A DNA stretch of 32,737 nt from SIG588 sp045599305. GTDB taxonomy: Bacteria > Bacillota > Clostridia > Oscillospirales > Acutalibacteraceae. Within the stretch, counting starts at the first letter, position 1; every line of letters starts with the position of its first letter. Under the pieces are notes generated by a model. The model did not search any database. It saw only the letters and a list, made by a program, of their open reading frames with translations, and was not told the origin of the DNA. Position numbers and translations under genes: made by a program. This document shows positions 7,356 to 15,722 of this stretch, piece after piece. The stretch spans positions 1 through 32,737 of the forward strand of contig JAZRVU010000036.1 in assembly GCA_045599305.1 (NCBI GenBank), written 5' to 3'.

Positions 7356-8282
7356 TTATTCCGTCACACCGAGCAGCTTCTGCATACGGTGATAGGCCTC
7401 CTTCGGCTCGCCCGCGGTGGTGGCGTCCACCATGTTGACGATGCCGAAATGCGCCTCTTTTTCCCACACGTCATCCTTTTGCAGAATGGGCTCGTCCAGC
7501 AGTTCGTAGATCATCACGGCTTTCATGCGGGGGAACTCCTGCAGCATCTTGCAGTAGCGCTCCACCGTGTCGGCCTGCTGCTGCTCGGTGTAGGGGCCCT
7601 TGGAGGCGGGATGGTTGCATTCGGTGATCATGAAATCACTGTGGGGATACCGCTGCGCCATTTTGTTAAAGAAGGCGGCGTGGTCGAACAGGTCGGGCTC
7701 ATAGATGTTGAAGGCCACGATGTCAAAGGACAGCCCCGCTTCAAAGCACCAGTCCACCGCCGGGAAATGGCGGCAGGCCACGGTCGTCACCAGTTTGGCT
7801 TCCGGTGCCAGACGCCGGAAGATGTGCACCGCCTTTCCCATCCGCTCCATCACATAGGCCTTTCGTGCGGGATTGTAAAAATCCTCCGTCTGGCCGGTGG
7901 GGTCTGCCTGCGGGTTGTAAAGACTGCCGTCGTCGGTGCGGTAGCACCAGCAGTCCAGTTCGTTGAAGATCTGGAAATAGTCGATATCGTCCTTCAGGTT
8001 TGCGGCCGTGAAGGTCATGTTGTGCTCCACATCCTCAAGCGGGATGCGAAAGCGATCCAGCACCAGCATCACCTGCATGCCGCGGGCATGGCAGTCGGCC
8101 GCCACACCGCGGACATAGGCGATCTCCTCATCGCTCGTGGGGTTGCAGTTGATGCGGTAGATGGTGCTGCCCATCTCGGCGGCCAGCCTCACCGCCAGCG
8201 CCTGATTGTCGCGGTAGGCGACAAAGCCTCTGTGGTGGGCGTTCACCCCCCACAGTACCTTGTCGCTCAATTCTCGTGCCAT
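7356..8282 (-). CDS. TIM-barrel glycoside hydrolase, array copy 3 (clan GH-A-like)
   Basis: A 308-aa cytoplasmic protein. Probable acid/base Glu108 lies in FQIFNELD and probable nucleophile Glu221 in FMITECN. It is the close sister of copy 4: long stretches are shared, such as RHFPAVDWCF and YNP-RKAYVMERM-KAV-IFRRLAP. It differs in the loops after beta-4 and beta-7, the usual substrate-contacting regions, so copies 3 and 4 may differ in specificity. The 21-bp junction upstream of its ATG, containing AGGAGG, is identical to the junction upstream of copy 4, as expected if the array grew by unequal crossover. The exact glycosidase family is not resolved. Confidence 0.8.
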   Translation of the reverse strand: MARELSDKVLWGVNAHHRGFVAYRDNQALAVRLAAEMGSTIYRINCNPTSDEEIAYVRGVAADCHARGMQVMLVLDRFRIPLEDVEHNMTFTAANLKDDIDYFQIFNELDCWCYRTDDGSLYNPQADPTGQTEDFYNPARKAYVMERMGKAVHIFRRLAPEAKLVTTVACRHFPAVDWCFEAGLSFDIVAFNIYEPDLFDHAAFFNKMAQRYPHSDFMITECNHPASKGPYTEQQQADTVERYCKMLQEFPRMKAVMIYELLDEPILQKDDVWEKEAHFGIVNMVDATTAGEPKEAYHRMQKLLGVTE

Positions 8283-8294
8283 GCCAAAGCCTCC

Positions 8295-9221
8295 TTATTC
8301 GGCCACGCCCAGCAGTTTCTGCATGCGGCGATAGGCTACCTTCGGCTCGGCAGGGTCGTTGTTTTCGTCGGTGTGGACCACGCCGAAATGCGCCTCGCCG
8401 TAGTACTTTTCTCCCTCTACCGAGGGCTGATCCAGCAGTTCATAGATGATGACGCCCAGCATCCGCGGGGAATCGTAGTCGCTGATGGCGCGGCAGAAAT
8501 TTTCGAGCCAGTCGGCCTGTTCCTCCTCACTGCCCATGCCGTTGAGGAAGGGGTAGTCGCACTCGGCGATCATGAAATCGAAGCCGGGGAATTTCTCCTC
8601 CAGCATCCGGAAGAAGCCGTGATAATCCCACAGTTCATAGTTGTCCACCGCGATGATGTCCCACTTGAGGCCGGCTTCCACATAGAATTCGTTCATCACA
8701 TAGTGGCGGGCACCGAAATTCACCACGGTGCGGCCGGTGTGGGGGACGCTGTTAAAGCCCTTGAGCGCGGCGGTCATCCGGCGCACGGCAATGGCCACCC
8801 GTTCGGGGTTATAGTAACTGCGGGACATCCCCGTCCAGTCGGTCAGGTCGTAAAATTCCTTGCCGTCGCTCGTCAGCGAGCACCAGCAGTCGATCTCGTT
8901 GAAGATCTGGAAGAATTCGATCTCGTTGCCGAGCTCGCGGGCGGTGAACGCCATGCGCGCCTCGATCTCCTCGTCTGTGCCGTCAAAGGCGTCCATCACC
9001 AGCATCACCTGCATGCCCAGCGCGTGGCATTTCTGCACGATGCCCCGGACATAGGCGATCCCTTCGGCGTTGGAGGGATTGTGATTGAAGCGGTAGACGG
9101 TGCTGCCCATGTCGGCGGCCAGCTGCAGGATCCTGTCGATATTTTCCGCTTTGTAGGCGGCGTAACCGCAGTTGTGGCCGTTGACGCCCCAGAGCATATC
9201 TTCACGCAATACTCTGCCCAT
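8295..9221 (-). CDS. TIM-barrel glycoside hydrolase, array copy 2 (clan GH-A-like)
   Basis: A 308-aa cytoplasmic protein of the same family. Probable acid/base Glu109 lies in FQIFNEID and nucleophile Glu220 in FMIAECD. It forms a second subgroup with copy 1: both share REDMLWGVNGHNCGYAAYKA, TDWTGMSRSYYNP and HTGRTV-NFGARH, features absent from copies 3 and 4. The barrel core and the C-terminal AYRRMQKLLGV end are common to all four. Spacing to copy 1 upstream is 10 bp and to copy 3 downstream 12 bp, so one polycistronic message is expected. Substrate unknown. Confidence 0.8.
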   Translation of the reverse strand: MGRVLREDMLWGVNGHNCGYAAYKAENIDRILQLAADMGSTVYRFNHNPSNAEGIAYVRGIVQKCHALGMQVMLVMDAFDGTDEEIEARMAFTARELGNEIEFFQIFNEIDCWCSLTSDGKEFYDLTDWTGMSRSYYNPERVAIAVRRMTAALKGFNSVPHTGRTVVNFGARHYVMNEFYVEAGLKWDIIAVDNYELWDYHGFFRMLEEKFPGFDFMIAECDYPFLNGMGSEEEQADWLENFCRAISDYDSPRMLGVIIYELLDQPSVEGEKYYGEAHFGVVHTDENNDPAEPKVAYRRMQKLLGVAE

Positions 9222-9231
9222 GTCGGTCTCC

Positions 9232-10158
9232 TTATTCGGTCACGCCCAGCAGCTTCTGCATGCGGCGATAGGCCACCTTCGGCTCGGCGGGGTCGTTGTG
9301 CTCGTCGGTGTGGACAATGCCGAAATGCGCCTCGCCGTAGTATTTCTCCCCTTCCAAAGTGGGCTGGTCGAGCAGTTCATAGATGATGACGCCCAGAATA
9401 TGGGGGGATTCGATCGCATTGATGGCCAGGCAGAAATTCTCCAACCAGTCGGCCTCCTGCTCCTCGGTGGCCATGCCGTTGAGGAACGGATAGTTGCACT
9501 CCACGATCATGAAATCGAAGCCGGGGAATTTGTCCGCCATCATCTTGAAGAAGCCGGCGAAGTCCCACTGCTCATAGTTGTCCACCGCCATGATGTCCCA
9601 CTTGAGCCCTGCCTCCACATAAAACTCCATCATGCCGCTGTGGCGGGCGCCGAAGTTGATGACGGTGCGGCCGGTGTGGGGGACGCTGTCAAATCCCTTG
9701 AGGGCGGCCGTGGCCTTTTCCACCGCCTCGCGCACGCGGTTGGGGTTATAGTAACTGCGGGACATACCCGTCCAGTCGGTCAGATCATAAAAGCCCTTGC
9801 CGTCGTCGGTGCGGGAGCACCAGATGTCGGTCTCGTTGAAGATCTGGAAAAATTCGATCTCGTTGCCGAGATTGCGGGCGGTGAACGCCATGCGCGCCTC
9901 GATCTCGGCGGGGGTGCCGCTGAAGCGATCCATCACCAGCATGAACTGCATCCCCAGCGCGTGGCACTTGTTCACCACATCCCGGATATAGGGGAGATCC
10001 TTCTCGCTGACGGGGTTGAAGTTGAAGCGGAAGACGGTGCTGCCCATGTCAGCCGCCAACTGCAGGATCTTGTCGATGTTTTCCGCTTTGTAGGCGGCAT
10101 AGCCGCAGTTGTGGCCGTTGACGCCCCAAAGCATGTCCTCACGAAGTACTCTTGCCAT
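9232..10158 (-). CDS. TIM-barrel glycoside hydrolase, array copy 1 (clan GH-A-like)
   Basis: A 308-aa cytoplasmic protein and the promoter-proximal gene of the array. Probable acid/base Glu109 lies in FQIFNETD and probable nucleophile Glu220 in FMIVECN. It is the sister of copy 2; differences cluster at residues 47-60, 112-118 and 174-178, near likely active-site loops. Its own promoter (10209-10237) and a leader hairpin (10179-10197) sit upstream, so regulation of the whole array should be read there. The ATG is preceded by AAGGAAGGA about 8 nt upstream. No secretion signal is seen. Confidence 0.8.
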   Translation of the reverse strand: MARVLREDMLWGVNGHNCGYAAYKAENIDKILQLAADMGSTVFRFNFNPVSEKDLPYIRDVVNKCHALGMQFMLVMDRFSGTPAEIEARMAFTARNLGNEIEFFQIFNETDIWCSRTDDGKGFYDLTDWTGMSRSYYNPNRVREAVEKATAALKGFDSVPHTGRTVINFGARHSGMMEFYVEAGLKWDIMAVDNYEQWDFAGFFKMMADKFPGFDFMIVECNYPFLNGMATEEQEADWLENFCLAINAIESPHILGVIIYELLDQPTLEGEKYYGEAHFGIVHTDEHNDPAEPKVAYRRMQKLLGVTE

Positions 10159-10178
10159 AATATATCCTTCCTTTCATC

Positions 10179-10197
10179 CCGGCCGTCTGTCGGCCGG
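10179..10197. promoter_or_regulatory. GC-rich inverted repeat in the leader of the glycosidase array
   Basis: CCGGCCG-N5-CGGCCGG is a perfect 7-bp dyad starting about 5 nt downstream of the expected transcription start of the array. There is no T run, so a terminator is unlikely. An operator or an mRNA 5'-end stabilising hairpin fits the position. Confidence 0.5.
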
Positions 10198-10208
10198 ATC
10201 ACGATTTG

Positions 10209-10237
10209 ATTGTAGCATAAAAACTGCCCGAACGCAA
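10209..10237 (-). promoter_or_regulatory. Promoter of the glycosidase array
   Basis: On the minus strand TTGCGT (10232-10237), a 17-bp spacer and TACAAT (10209-10214), 51 bp upstream of the first array gene. Confidence 0.65.
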
Positions 10238-10248
10238 TGCTTTTCCCG

Positions 10249-10277
10249 TTGATTTTGCGTAAAAAATGTGATATGCT
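10249..10277 (+). promoter_or_regulatory. Promoter of the SGNH esterase operon
   Basis: TTGATT (10249-10254), a 17-bp spacer and TATGCT (10272-10277), diverging from the glycosidase promoter 11 bp away and lying 26 bp before the esterase ATG. Confidence 0.55.
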
Positions 10278-10302
10278 GATATCGGAAAGCAGGTGTTATG
10301 AA

Positions 10303-11358
10303 ATGGCTGATATTTCAAAGATCGACAAAAATTTTGCGGTGTCCGCCTCCTGTGGGCACGATGACGTGGTGTTTCGTCCGGCGGGCACACCGCCCTTCCG
10401 GATGTACGGGCTGCTGCCCGGCGACGGGGACTGGCTGCGCATCCCCGCAGAGGTGGCCGCGGCGCTGAATCCCGGGCTGGCCTATCTCAATCAGCACACG
10501 GCCGGCGGACGGCTGCGCTTCACCACCGATTCGCCCTATGTGGCCATCCGGGTGACCTTGCGCGCCGCCGACCCGATGCCCCACTTTGCCCGCACCGGCT
10601 ATGCCGGCTTCGATGTCTATGCACGGCAGGGGGAGGGGGAGCACTACCGCGGCACCCTCATCCCGGACATGACACATGACACCTATGAGGCGGCGGTGAA
10701 TCTGCCGGGCGGCCTTTGCACGGTCACCCTCAACTTCCCGCTCTACGCCGGCGTACATACTCTCGAGGTCGGGCTGGCGGCCGGTGCCGCTGTCGGGGCG
10801 CCGGAGGACTACCGCTATTCTCTGCCGGTGGTCTATTACGGCTCCTCCATCACGCAGGGGGGATGTGCCTCCCGTCCCGGCAACAGTTACCAGAGCATCC
10901 TCTCCCGCCGGCTCTCATGCGATTTCGTCAACCTCGGCTTCTCCGGCAGCTGCAAGGCCGAGCCGGTCATGGCCGATTATCTGAAGACCCTGCCCATGTC
11001 GGTCTTTGTCTGCGATTACGACCACAACGCACCGGACGCGGACTATCTGCGTGCCACCCATTCGCCGCTCTATCACCGCATCCGCGAGGCACGGCCCGAT
11101 CTGCCCATCCTCTTCATTTCGGCGCCGCTTGGTGCGCCGGACAAGTGGTGGGCGGCGCGCCGCGACGTGGTGGAGGCCACCTACCGTGAGGCGGTCGCGG
11201 CGGGGGACACCCACGTCGCCTATATCGACGGCGGCACCTTTGCCGCCGCGCTGGGCGGGGACAGCATCACCGTGGACGGCTGCCACCCCAACGATCTCGG
11301 CTTCTGGGCCATGGCCAACGGCATCGAGCCGGTGCTGCGCCGCCTTTTGGAGGAATGA
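10303..11358 (+). CDS. SGNH/GDSL hydrolase with N-terminal GxDLY-type domain
   Basis: A 351-aa protein. Residues 1 to about 175 form a beta-rich N-terminal domain with GFDVY, a variant of the GxDLY motif (PF14607-like). The C-terminal half is the hydrolase: block I YYGSSITQGG with nucleophile Ser, block II GFSGSCK, block III near DYDHNA with the oxyanion Asn, and block V DGCHPND with the Asp/His pair. Relatives remove acyl groups, commonly acetate, from carbohydrates. No signal peptide is seen. The start is ATG 10303, after AGGTG at 10291-10295. It is 3 bp from a CDP-glycerol transferase gene and divergent from four glycosidases, so a carbohydrate substrate is likely. The exact ester is unknown. 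Confidence 0.88.
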   Translation: MADISKIDKNFAVSASCGHDDVVFRPAGTPPFRMYGLLPGDGDWLRIPAEVAAALNPGLAYLNQHTAGGRLRFTTDSPYVAIRVTLRAADPMPHFARTGYAGFDVYARQGEGEHYRGTLIPDMTHDTYEAAVNLPGGLCTVTLNFPLYAGVHTLEVGLAAGAAVGAPEDYRYSLPVVYYGSSITQGGCASRPGNSYQSILSRRLSCDFVNLGFSGSCKAEPVMADYLKTLPMSVFVCDYDHNAPDADYLRATHSPLYHRIREARPDLPILFISAPLGAPDKWWAARRDVVEATYREAVAAGDTHVAYIDGGTFAAALGGDSITVDGCHPNDLGFWAMANGIEPVLRRLLEE

Positions 11359-11361
11359 TGA

Positions 11362-12528
11362 ATGGATAAGGAATTCATCCGCCGCGCCATCACCGCGGCG
11401 GCGGGGATACTGCCGCTGCGGCGCCGCATCCTGTTTGAAAGCAGTCCCGACCTCGCCTGCAACACCTATCCCGTGTTTTGCGAACTGCTGGCCGATCCCG
11501 CCATGGCGGATACCGACCTCGTGTGGCTGGTGAAGGAGCCCGCCCTCTGGCAGGAAAAATACCCGCAGAAGAACGTGCGCTTCGTGGCGTTCGACCCGGC
11601 CGATCCCCGGCAGAAGCGCCGGGCGATCCGGTTGTCGCTCACCTCGCGCTGCGTCGTCTTCTGCAACAAGGTGCTGTGGCCGCCGCGGCGCGGACAACTC
11701 TGTCTCTCGCTCGGGCACGGTTCGCCCATCAAGCAGTGCAAGGGCACCTACACCCCCGGCCGCTTCTGCAACCGCTGGCTCTATCCCTCGGAGGGCATCC
11801 GCGAGACGATGGAGGAGCAGCTCGGCTATCAGCCGGGGCAGGGGCTCTGCTTCGGATACCCCCGCAACGATGCCCTGCTGCACCCCGCCGGGGCGTTGGA
11901 TAAACTGGTCGACCGCGCCGGCCGCCGCACGGTGTTCTGGCTGCCCACCTTCCGTCAGCATCAGCAGAGCAGCGCCGCGAATTACACTCTGCCCGGCTGC
12001 GGCCTGCCGCTGCTCACCGAGGAGGGCGCGCTCGAGCGGCTCAACGCCTGCCTGCAAAAGGAAAACGTGCTGCTCATCCTCAAGCCTCACCCCGTGCAGG
12101 ATATGTCGGCCATCCGGGCGGGCAGCTTTTCCAATTTCGTGCTGCTCTACGATGACGACCTGCGCCGTGAGGGGGTACAACTCTACGAGGCGCTGGCCGA
12201 TGCCGATGCCCTGCTGACCGACTATTCCTCCGTCTACTGCGACTATCTGCTCACCGGGCGGCCCATCGGCCTCACCTTCGACGATCTGGCGCAGTACGGG
12301 CAGAACCGCGGCTTCGTGGCGGAGGACATCCGCACCCTCGTGAAGGGCCGCGAACTCTACACCTTCGATGACCTTGCCGGCTTTATCGGGGAGGTGAGCC
12401 GCGGCGAAGACCCGGCCGCCGAGGCCCGCCGCACGGCGAACGACTACTATAACGACGTGAAGGACGGCAGTTCCGCCGCCCGCACCGCCGCCTATGTCCG
12501 CGATTTCATGAAAAAAGGAAAGGAATGA
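11362..12528 (+). CDS. CDP-glycerol glycerophosphotransferase family protein (TagB/TagF-like)
   Basis: A 388-aa GT-B-type transferase. The conserved blocks of the family are present: LGHGSPIK near residue 117 (catalytic His and the downstream Lys), YPRNDALL, WLPTFR, LKPHP near residue 236, and LLTDYSSVYCDYLLTGRPI near residue 288. Such enzymes add glycerol phosphate or related polyol phosphates to cell-wall or capsule glycopolymers on the cytoplasmic face of the membrane. It lacks the long N-terminal glycosyltransferase extension of full-size TagF, so priming or decoration is as likely as polymerisation. GGAGGA lies 8 nt before ATG 11362, inside the end of the esterase gene. The esterase may trim an acyl group from the same glycopolymer (inference). 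Confidence 0.9.
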   Translation: MDKEFIRRAITAAAGILPLRRRILFESSPDLACNTYPVFCELLADPAMADTDLVWLVKEPALWQEKYPQKNVRFVAFDPADPRQKRRAIRLSLTSRCVVFCNKVLWPPRRGQLCLSLGHGSPIKQCKGTYTPGRFCNRWLYPSEGIRETMEEQLGYQPGQGLCFGYPRNDALLHPAGALDKLVDRAGRRTVFWLPTFRQHQQSSAANYTLPGCGLPLLTEEGALERLNACLQKENVLLILKPHPVQDMSAIRAGSFSNFVLLYDDDLRREGVQLYEALADADALLTDYSSVYCDYLLTGRPIGLTFDDLAQYGQNRGFVAEDIRTLVKGRELYTFDDLAGFIGEVSRGEDPAAEARRTANDYYNDVKDGSSAARTAAYVRDFMKKGKE

Positions 12529-12534
12529 TCCCGT

Positions 12535-14034
12535 ATGACTCTGACCGAGGCGCGCCAAGCGCTCAAGACCCTGCAGGCGAAGATGGCCGCCTTTAACCAT
12601 GCCATGGGGCTGATCTATTACGACGGCGCCACCACCGCCCCCAAGGGCACCGCCGCCAACCGCGGGCAGACGCTCGCCGTGCTCAGCGAGGAGAGCTACC
12701 GCCTGGCCACCGGTGAGGAAACGGTGGCGCTGCTGGATCTGCTCGATGCCCAAAAGGCCGATCTCACGGCCGAGGAACAGCGCGAGGTGGCGCTGCTGCT
12801 CAAGAGCATCCGCCAGATGCAGAAGATCCCGATGGACGAATATGTCGCCTATCAGCGGCTGCTGGTCGAGGCAGACGACGTGTGGCACACCGCCAAGGAG
12901 CAGAGCGATTTCGCCCTGTTCGAGCCGATTTTGACCGAGATCTTCGAGACCAACCGCCGCTTTGCCGGCTATATCGCCCCCGAAAAGGACCCCTACGATT
13001 ACTGGCTGGGCGAATATGAGGAGGGCCTCTCCACCACCGTGTGCGACCGCTTCTTCAGGCAGGTGCGGGAGCGACTGGTGCCGCTGATCGCCAGGGTGAC
13101 CGCCGCGTCGCCGGTGGACGACAGCCTGCTGCACGGCGACTTCCCCGAGCAGGCGCAGGAGGCGCTTTCGCTGTGGGTGATGGGCACCATGGGGCTGGAT
13201 CTTGACCATGTGGGTCTGGCCACCACCGAGCATCCCTTCACCACCAGCCTCGGCTCGCATCTCGACGAGCGCATCACCACCCACTATTACCGCGACGATT
13301 TCTCCTCCTCTCTGTTCTCCGTCATCCACGAGGGCGGCCACGCCCTCTATGATACCGGCAGCCGCGGGGAGTTTGCCTTCACGGTGCTGGACGGCGGCGT
13401 CTCCATGGGCATCCACGAGAGCCAGAGCCGCTTTTACGAGAACATCCTCGGCCGCAGCCGCGCGTTCTCGGCGTTCCTGTTCCCGAAGCTGCAGGAACTG
13501 TTCCCCTCGCTCGCCGGCCACACGGCCGAGGAATTCTACCGTGCGATCAACCGGGTGCAGCCCTCTCTCATCCGCACCGAAGCGGACGAGGTGACCTATT
13601 GCCTGCACGTGATGGTGCGCTACGAACTGGAAAAGCGGGTGATGGCGGGCACGCTGGCGGTGCATGACCTGCCTGCCGAGTGGAACCGGCTCTACAAGGA
13701 ATATCTCGGCGTGGATGTGCCGGACGACCGGCACGGCGTACTGCAGGACAGCCACTGGTCGGGCGGCTCGGTGGGTTACTTTCCGTCCTACGCGCTGGGC
13801 AGCGCCTACGGTGCCCAGTTCCTGCGCAAAATGCGGCAGACGGTGGATGTGGACGCCTGCATCGCTGCCGGTGACTTTGCCCCCGTCAACGCGTGGAACC
13901 GCGAGCAGATCTGGCAGTACGGCTGTCTCTACCCGGCCGATGCGCTGCTCGCCCGCGTGCTCGGCGAGCCGTTCGACCCCTCCGTCTATCTCGACTATCT
14001 GGAGCAAAAGGTGCACGACGTCTACGGCGTGTGA
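12535..14034 (+). CDS. Carboxypeptidase Taq family (M32) metallopeptidase
   Basis: A 499-aa cytoplasmic zinc carboxypeptidase of the usual family length (about 500). The HEGGH zinc motif (a form of HEXXH) is at residues 265-269, and the downstream GIHESQSRFYEN motif supplies the third ligand, Glu295. Both are diagnostic of M32. Other family blocks are YYDGATTAPKG near the N-terminus and the GSVGYFPSYALGSAYGAQ region near the C-terminus. It releases C-terminal residues from peptides, probably for amino-acid recycling. It starts 6 bp after the transferase gene with AAAGGA upstream. The functional link to the two carbohydrate genes before it is unclear. A two-way terminator follows. Confidence 0.93.
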   Translation: MTLTEARQALKTLQAKMAAFNHAMGLIYYDGATTAPKGTAANRGQTLAVLSEESYRLATGEETVALLDLLDAQKADLTAEEQREVALLLKSIRQMQKIPMDEYVAYQRLLVEADDVWHTAKEQSDFALFEPILTEIFETNRRFAGYIAPEKDPYDYWLGEYEEGLSTTVCDRFFRQVRERLVPLIARVTAASPVDDSLLHGDFPEQAQEALSLWVMGTMGLDLDHVGLATTEHPFTTSLGSHLDERITTHYYRDDFSSSLFSVIHEGGHALYDTGSRGEFAFTVLDGGVSMGIHESQSRFYENILGRSRAFSAFLFPKLQELFPSLAGHTAEEFYRAINRVQPSLIRTEADEVTYCLHVMVRYELEKRVMAGTLAVHDLPAEWNRLYKEYLGVDVPDDRHGVLQDSHWSGGSVGYFPSYALGSAYGAQFLRKMRQTVDVDACIAAGDFAPVNAWNREQIWQYGCLYPADALLARVLGEPFDPSVYLDYLEQKVHDVYGV

Positions 14035-14041
14035 GAAAATG

Positions 14042-14081
14042 AAAAGAGCCTTGAAAGCCGTCGGCTTTCAAGGCTCTTTTT
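14042..14081. terminator. Bidirectional terminator between carboxypeptidase and MATE genes
   Basis: Perfect 18-bp arms (14042-14059 and 14063-14080) around a GTC triloop, with AAAA and TTTTT ends. It is built like the terminator at 6370-6412: a long perfect palindrome with a triloop between convergent genes. Confidence 0.92.
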
Positions 14082-14088
14082 GATATCG

Positions 14089-15474
14089 TCATCCGGCGGG
14101 CGGCACCGCGTCACGGGCGGGGATGTACCGCCGCCACATCCGGATATGAAACGGGACCGAGACGGCAAAGGTGAGCAGATCGGCCAGCGCCTGTGTCAGC
14201 TGGATGCCGGGCAGCCCGATGCAGGCGGGCAGGATGAGAATGAGCGGGACAAAGAAGATGCCCTGCCGGCAGGAGGCCAGAAAGGTCGCCGGGGCGACAA
14301 AGCCGAGCGACTGGTACAGTTGATTGACAAAGGTGGAATAGCCGAGCACCGGCAGCGACAGGCACAGATACCGCAGCATCTGCCCGCCGATGGCGATCAC
14401 CTCGCTGTCACCCGGCCGGAACAGCCCGATGATCGGCCCCGAAAAGAGCAGCAGCACCGCCGCCGCGGTGACACCGTAGAGGGTGCCCAGCACGATGGCC
14501 ACGTTGAAGGACTTCCTCACGCGGCTGTACCGCCGGGCACCGAAGTTGAAGCCGGACACCGGCTGAAAGCCCTGTCCCACACCGATCAGCATACTGCGCA
14601 GCAGCATATAGATCTTGTTGGCGATGCTCACCGCCGACATGGCGGTATCGCCGTAGGGGCGCACGGCAATGTTCAGCAGGGTGGTGGCAAGACTGCCGAG
14701 GCTCTGCCGGAAAACGGTGGGCAGACCCACCCGGAAGACGGTCACATAATCCGCAAAACGGCGGCTGGTCTTGAACGGGTTGACCCGCACGGTCGATTTT
14801 TTCGCGGCAAAAAAGTATATCAAAATCAGAAAAGAGAACAACTGGCTGAGCACCGTGGCGATCGCGGCACCGGCCACACCTTGGTGCAGGCCGAAGATGA
14901 ACAGCGCGTCCAGCCCGATGTTGACGATCCCGCCGCTGCAGAGCCCCACCATGGAAAGGGTGGCTTTCCCCTCGGCGCGCAGGATGTTATTGAGCACAAA
15001 GGAGGAGCAGAAGACCGGCGCGCCGCACAAAATCCACCGCCCGTAATCGCAGGCGAGCGGGAGCGCCGTTTCGGTGGCGCCGAACAGCCGCATGACAAAG
15101 GGCAGGTCGATCATCCCGAGCAGCAGGATCAGCAGTCCCAACACGAAAGCGGCCACGAAGCCGGAGGTCGCGTACAGGTCGGCCTCCTCACTTTTCTGCT
15201 CTCCCAGTTTGCGGGAGATGAGGCTCTGCGCCCCCATGCCGAAGCCGTAGCCGATGGCCTGGATGATGGACTGGATGGCGTAGACGACCCCCACCGCGCC
15301 GGTGGCGGCATTCCCCAGCGAGGAGACGAAATAGGTGTCGGCCAGGTTATAGATCGAGGTGATGAGCATGCTGAAGGTGGTGGGCACCGACAGGCGCAGC
15401 ACCAATCCCCAGACGGGTGCCTCCGTCATGCGGCGGTATTCGGCCGCTTTGCGGTCGGCGGTATACGGTTTCAT
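14089..15474 (-). CDS. MATE family multidrug/cation antiporter
   Basis: A 461-aa inner-membrane protein with about 12 TM helices in two homologous halves, the standard MATE size and fold. Family landmarks are LRLSVPTTFSMLITSIYNLADTYFVS in helix 1, GYGFGMGAQSLISRKLG after helix 2, and in the second half GVGQGFQPVSGFNFGARRYSRV, the mirror of the first. MATE pumps exchange drugs or metabolites for protons or sodium. The N-terminus carries a short cytoplasmic extension. AAAGGTG lies 8 nt before the ATG at 15474. It is monocistronic, with a promoter at 15545-15572 and the two-way terminator directly after its stop. The substrate cannot be inferred. Confidence 0.93.
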   Translation of the reverse strand: MKPYTADRKAAEYRRMTEAPVWGLVLRLSVPTTFSMLITSIYNLADTYFVSSLGNAATGAVGVVYAIQSIIQAIGYGFGMGAQSLISRKLGEQKSEEADLYATSGFVAAFVLGLLILLLGMIDLPFVMRLFGATETALPLACDYGRWILCGAPVFCSSFVLNNILRAEGKATLSMVGLCSGGIVNIGLDALFIFGLHQGVAGAAIATVLSQLFSFLILIYFFAAKKSTVRVNPFKTSRRFADYVTVFRVGLPTVFRQSLGSLATTLLNIAVRPYGDTAMSAVSIANKIYMLLRSMLIGVGQGFQPVSGFNFGARRYSRVRKSFNVAIVLGTLYGVTAAAVLLLFSGPIIGLFRPGDSEVIAIGGQMLRYLCLSLPVLGYSTFVNQLYQSLGFVAPATFLASCRQGIFFVPLILILPACIGLPGIQLTQALADLLTFAVSVPFHIRMWRRYIPARDAVPPAG

Positions 15475-15544
15475 ATGTGCATCACCTTTCGGGATCGGTC
15501 GTGGTCGGGAATATCAGGTCGTTTCTGGTGAAGATTGCTTTATC

Positions 15545-15572
15545 AGTATAACAGAAAGTGCCGGTTTTTCAA
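15545..15572 (-). promoter_or_regulatory. Promoter of the MATE gene
   Basis: On the minus strand TTGAAA (15567-15572), a 16-bp spacer and TATACT (15545-15550), 70 bp before the start codon. Confidence 0.6.
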
Positions 15573-15677
15573 CCTTTTTTATCCGTTTTTCGGTGTACAG
15601 GGCACTTTTTTTCGATCATACTCAAGAAAACGGCGAATAGCGGAAAATGCGGAATTTTACGTGACTTTGTCTGCAGG

Positions 15678-15716
15678 CACAAAACAAGCCCTCGGAGCCA
15701 TATGGCCCCGAGGGCT
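15678..15716 (-). terminator. Terminator of the pilus operon
   Basis: A hairpin with 9-bp arms AGCCCTCGG/CCGAGGGCT (15687-15716) enclosing a second small palindrome (GCCATATGGC). It is followed on the minus strand by TTGTTTTG and lies 6 bp after the last pilus gene. Confidence 0.75.
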
Positions 15717-15722
15717 GTGTAT

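Noticed and set aside
6474..9386. A 970-codon plus-strand frame across the glycosidase array
   Set aside because: It is repetitive only because the four paralogues on the other strand are repeated; the catalytic motifs are on the minus strand.
10179..10197. A terminator between the divergent glycosidase and esterase promoters
   Set aside because: There is no T run on either strand and it lies inside the leader of the glycosidase transcript.
10915..14016. A 1033-codon open frame on the minus strand opposite the esterase, transferase and carboxypeptidase genes
   Set aside because: It is the antisense shadow of three well-supported genes in GC-rich DNA, has low-complexity His/Val/Gly/Glu composition and shows no family motif or ribosome binding site.
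14080..15531. A 483-codon plus-strand frame opposite the MATE gene
   Set aside because: His/Gln/Asp-rich shadow composition; the MATE reading on the minus strand has a complete set of family features.
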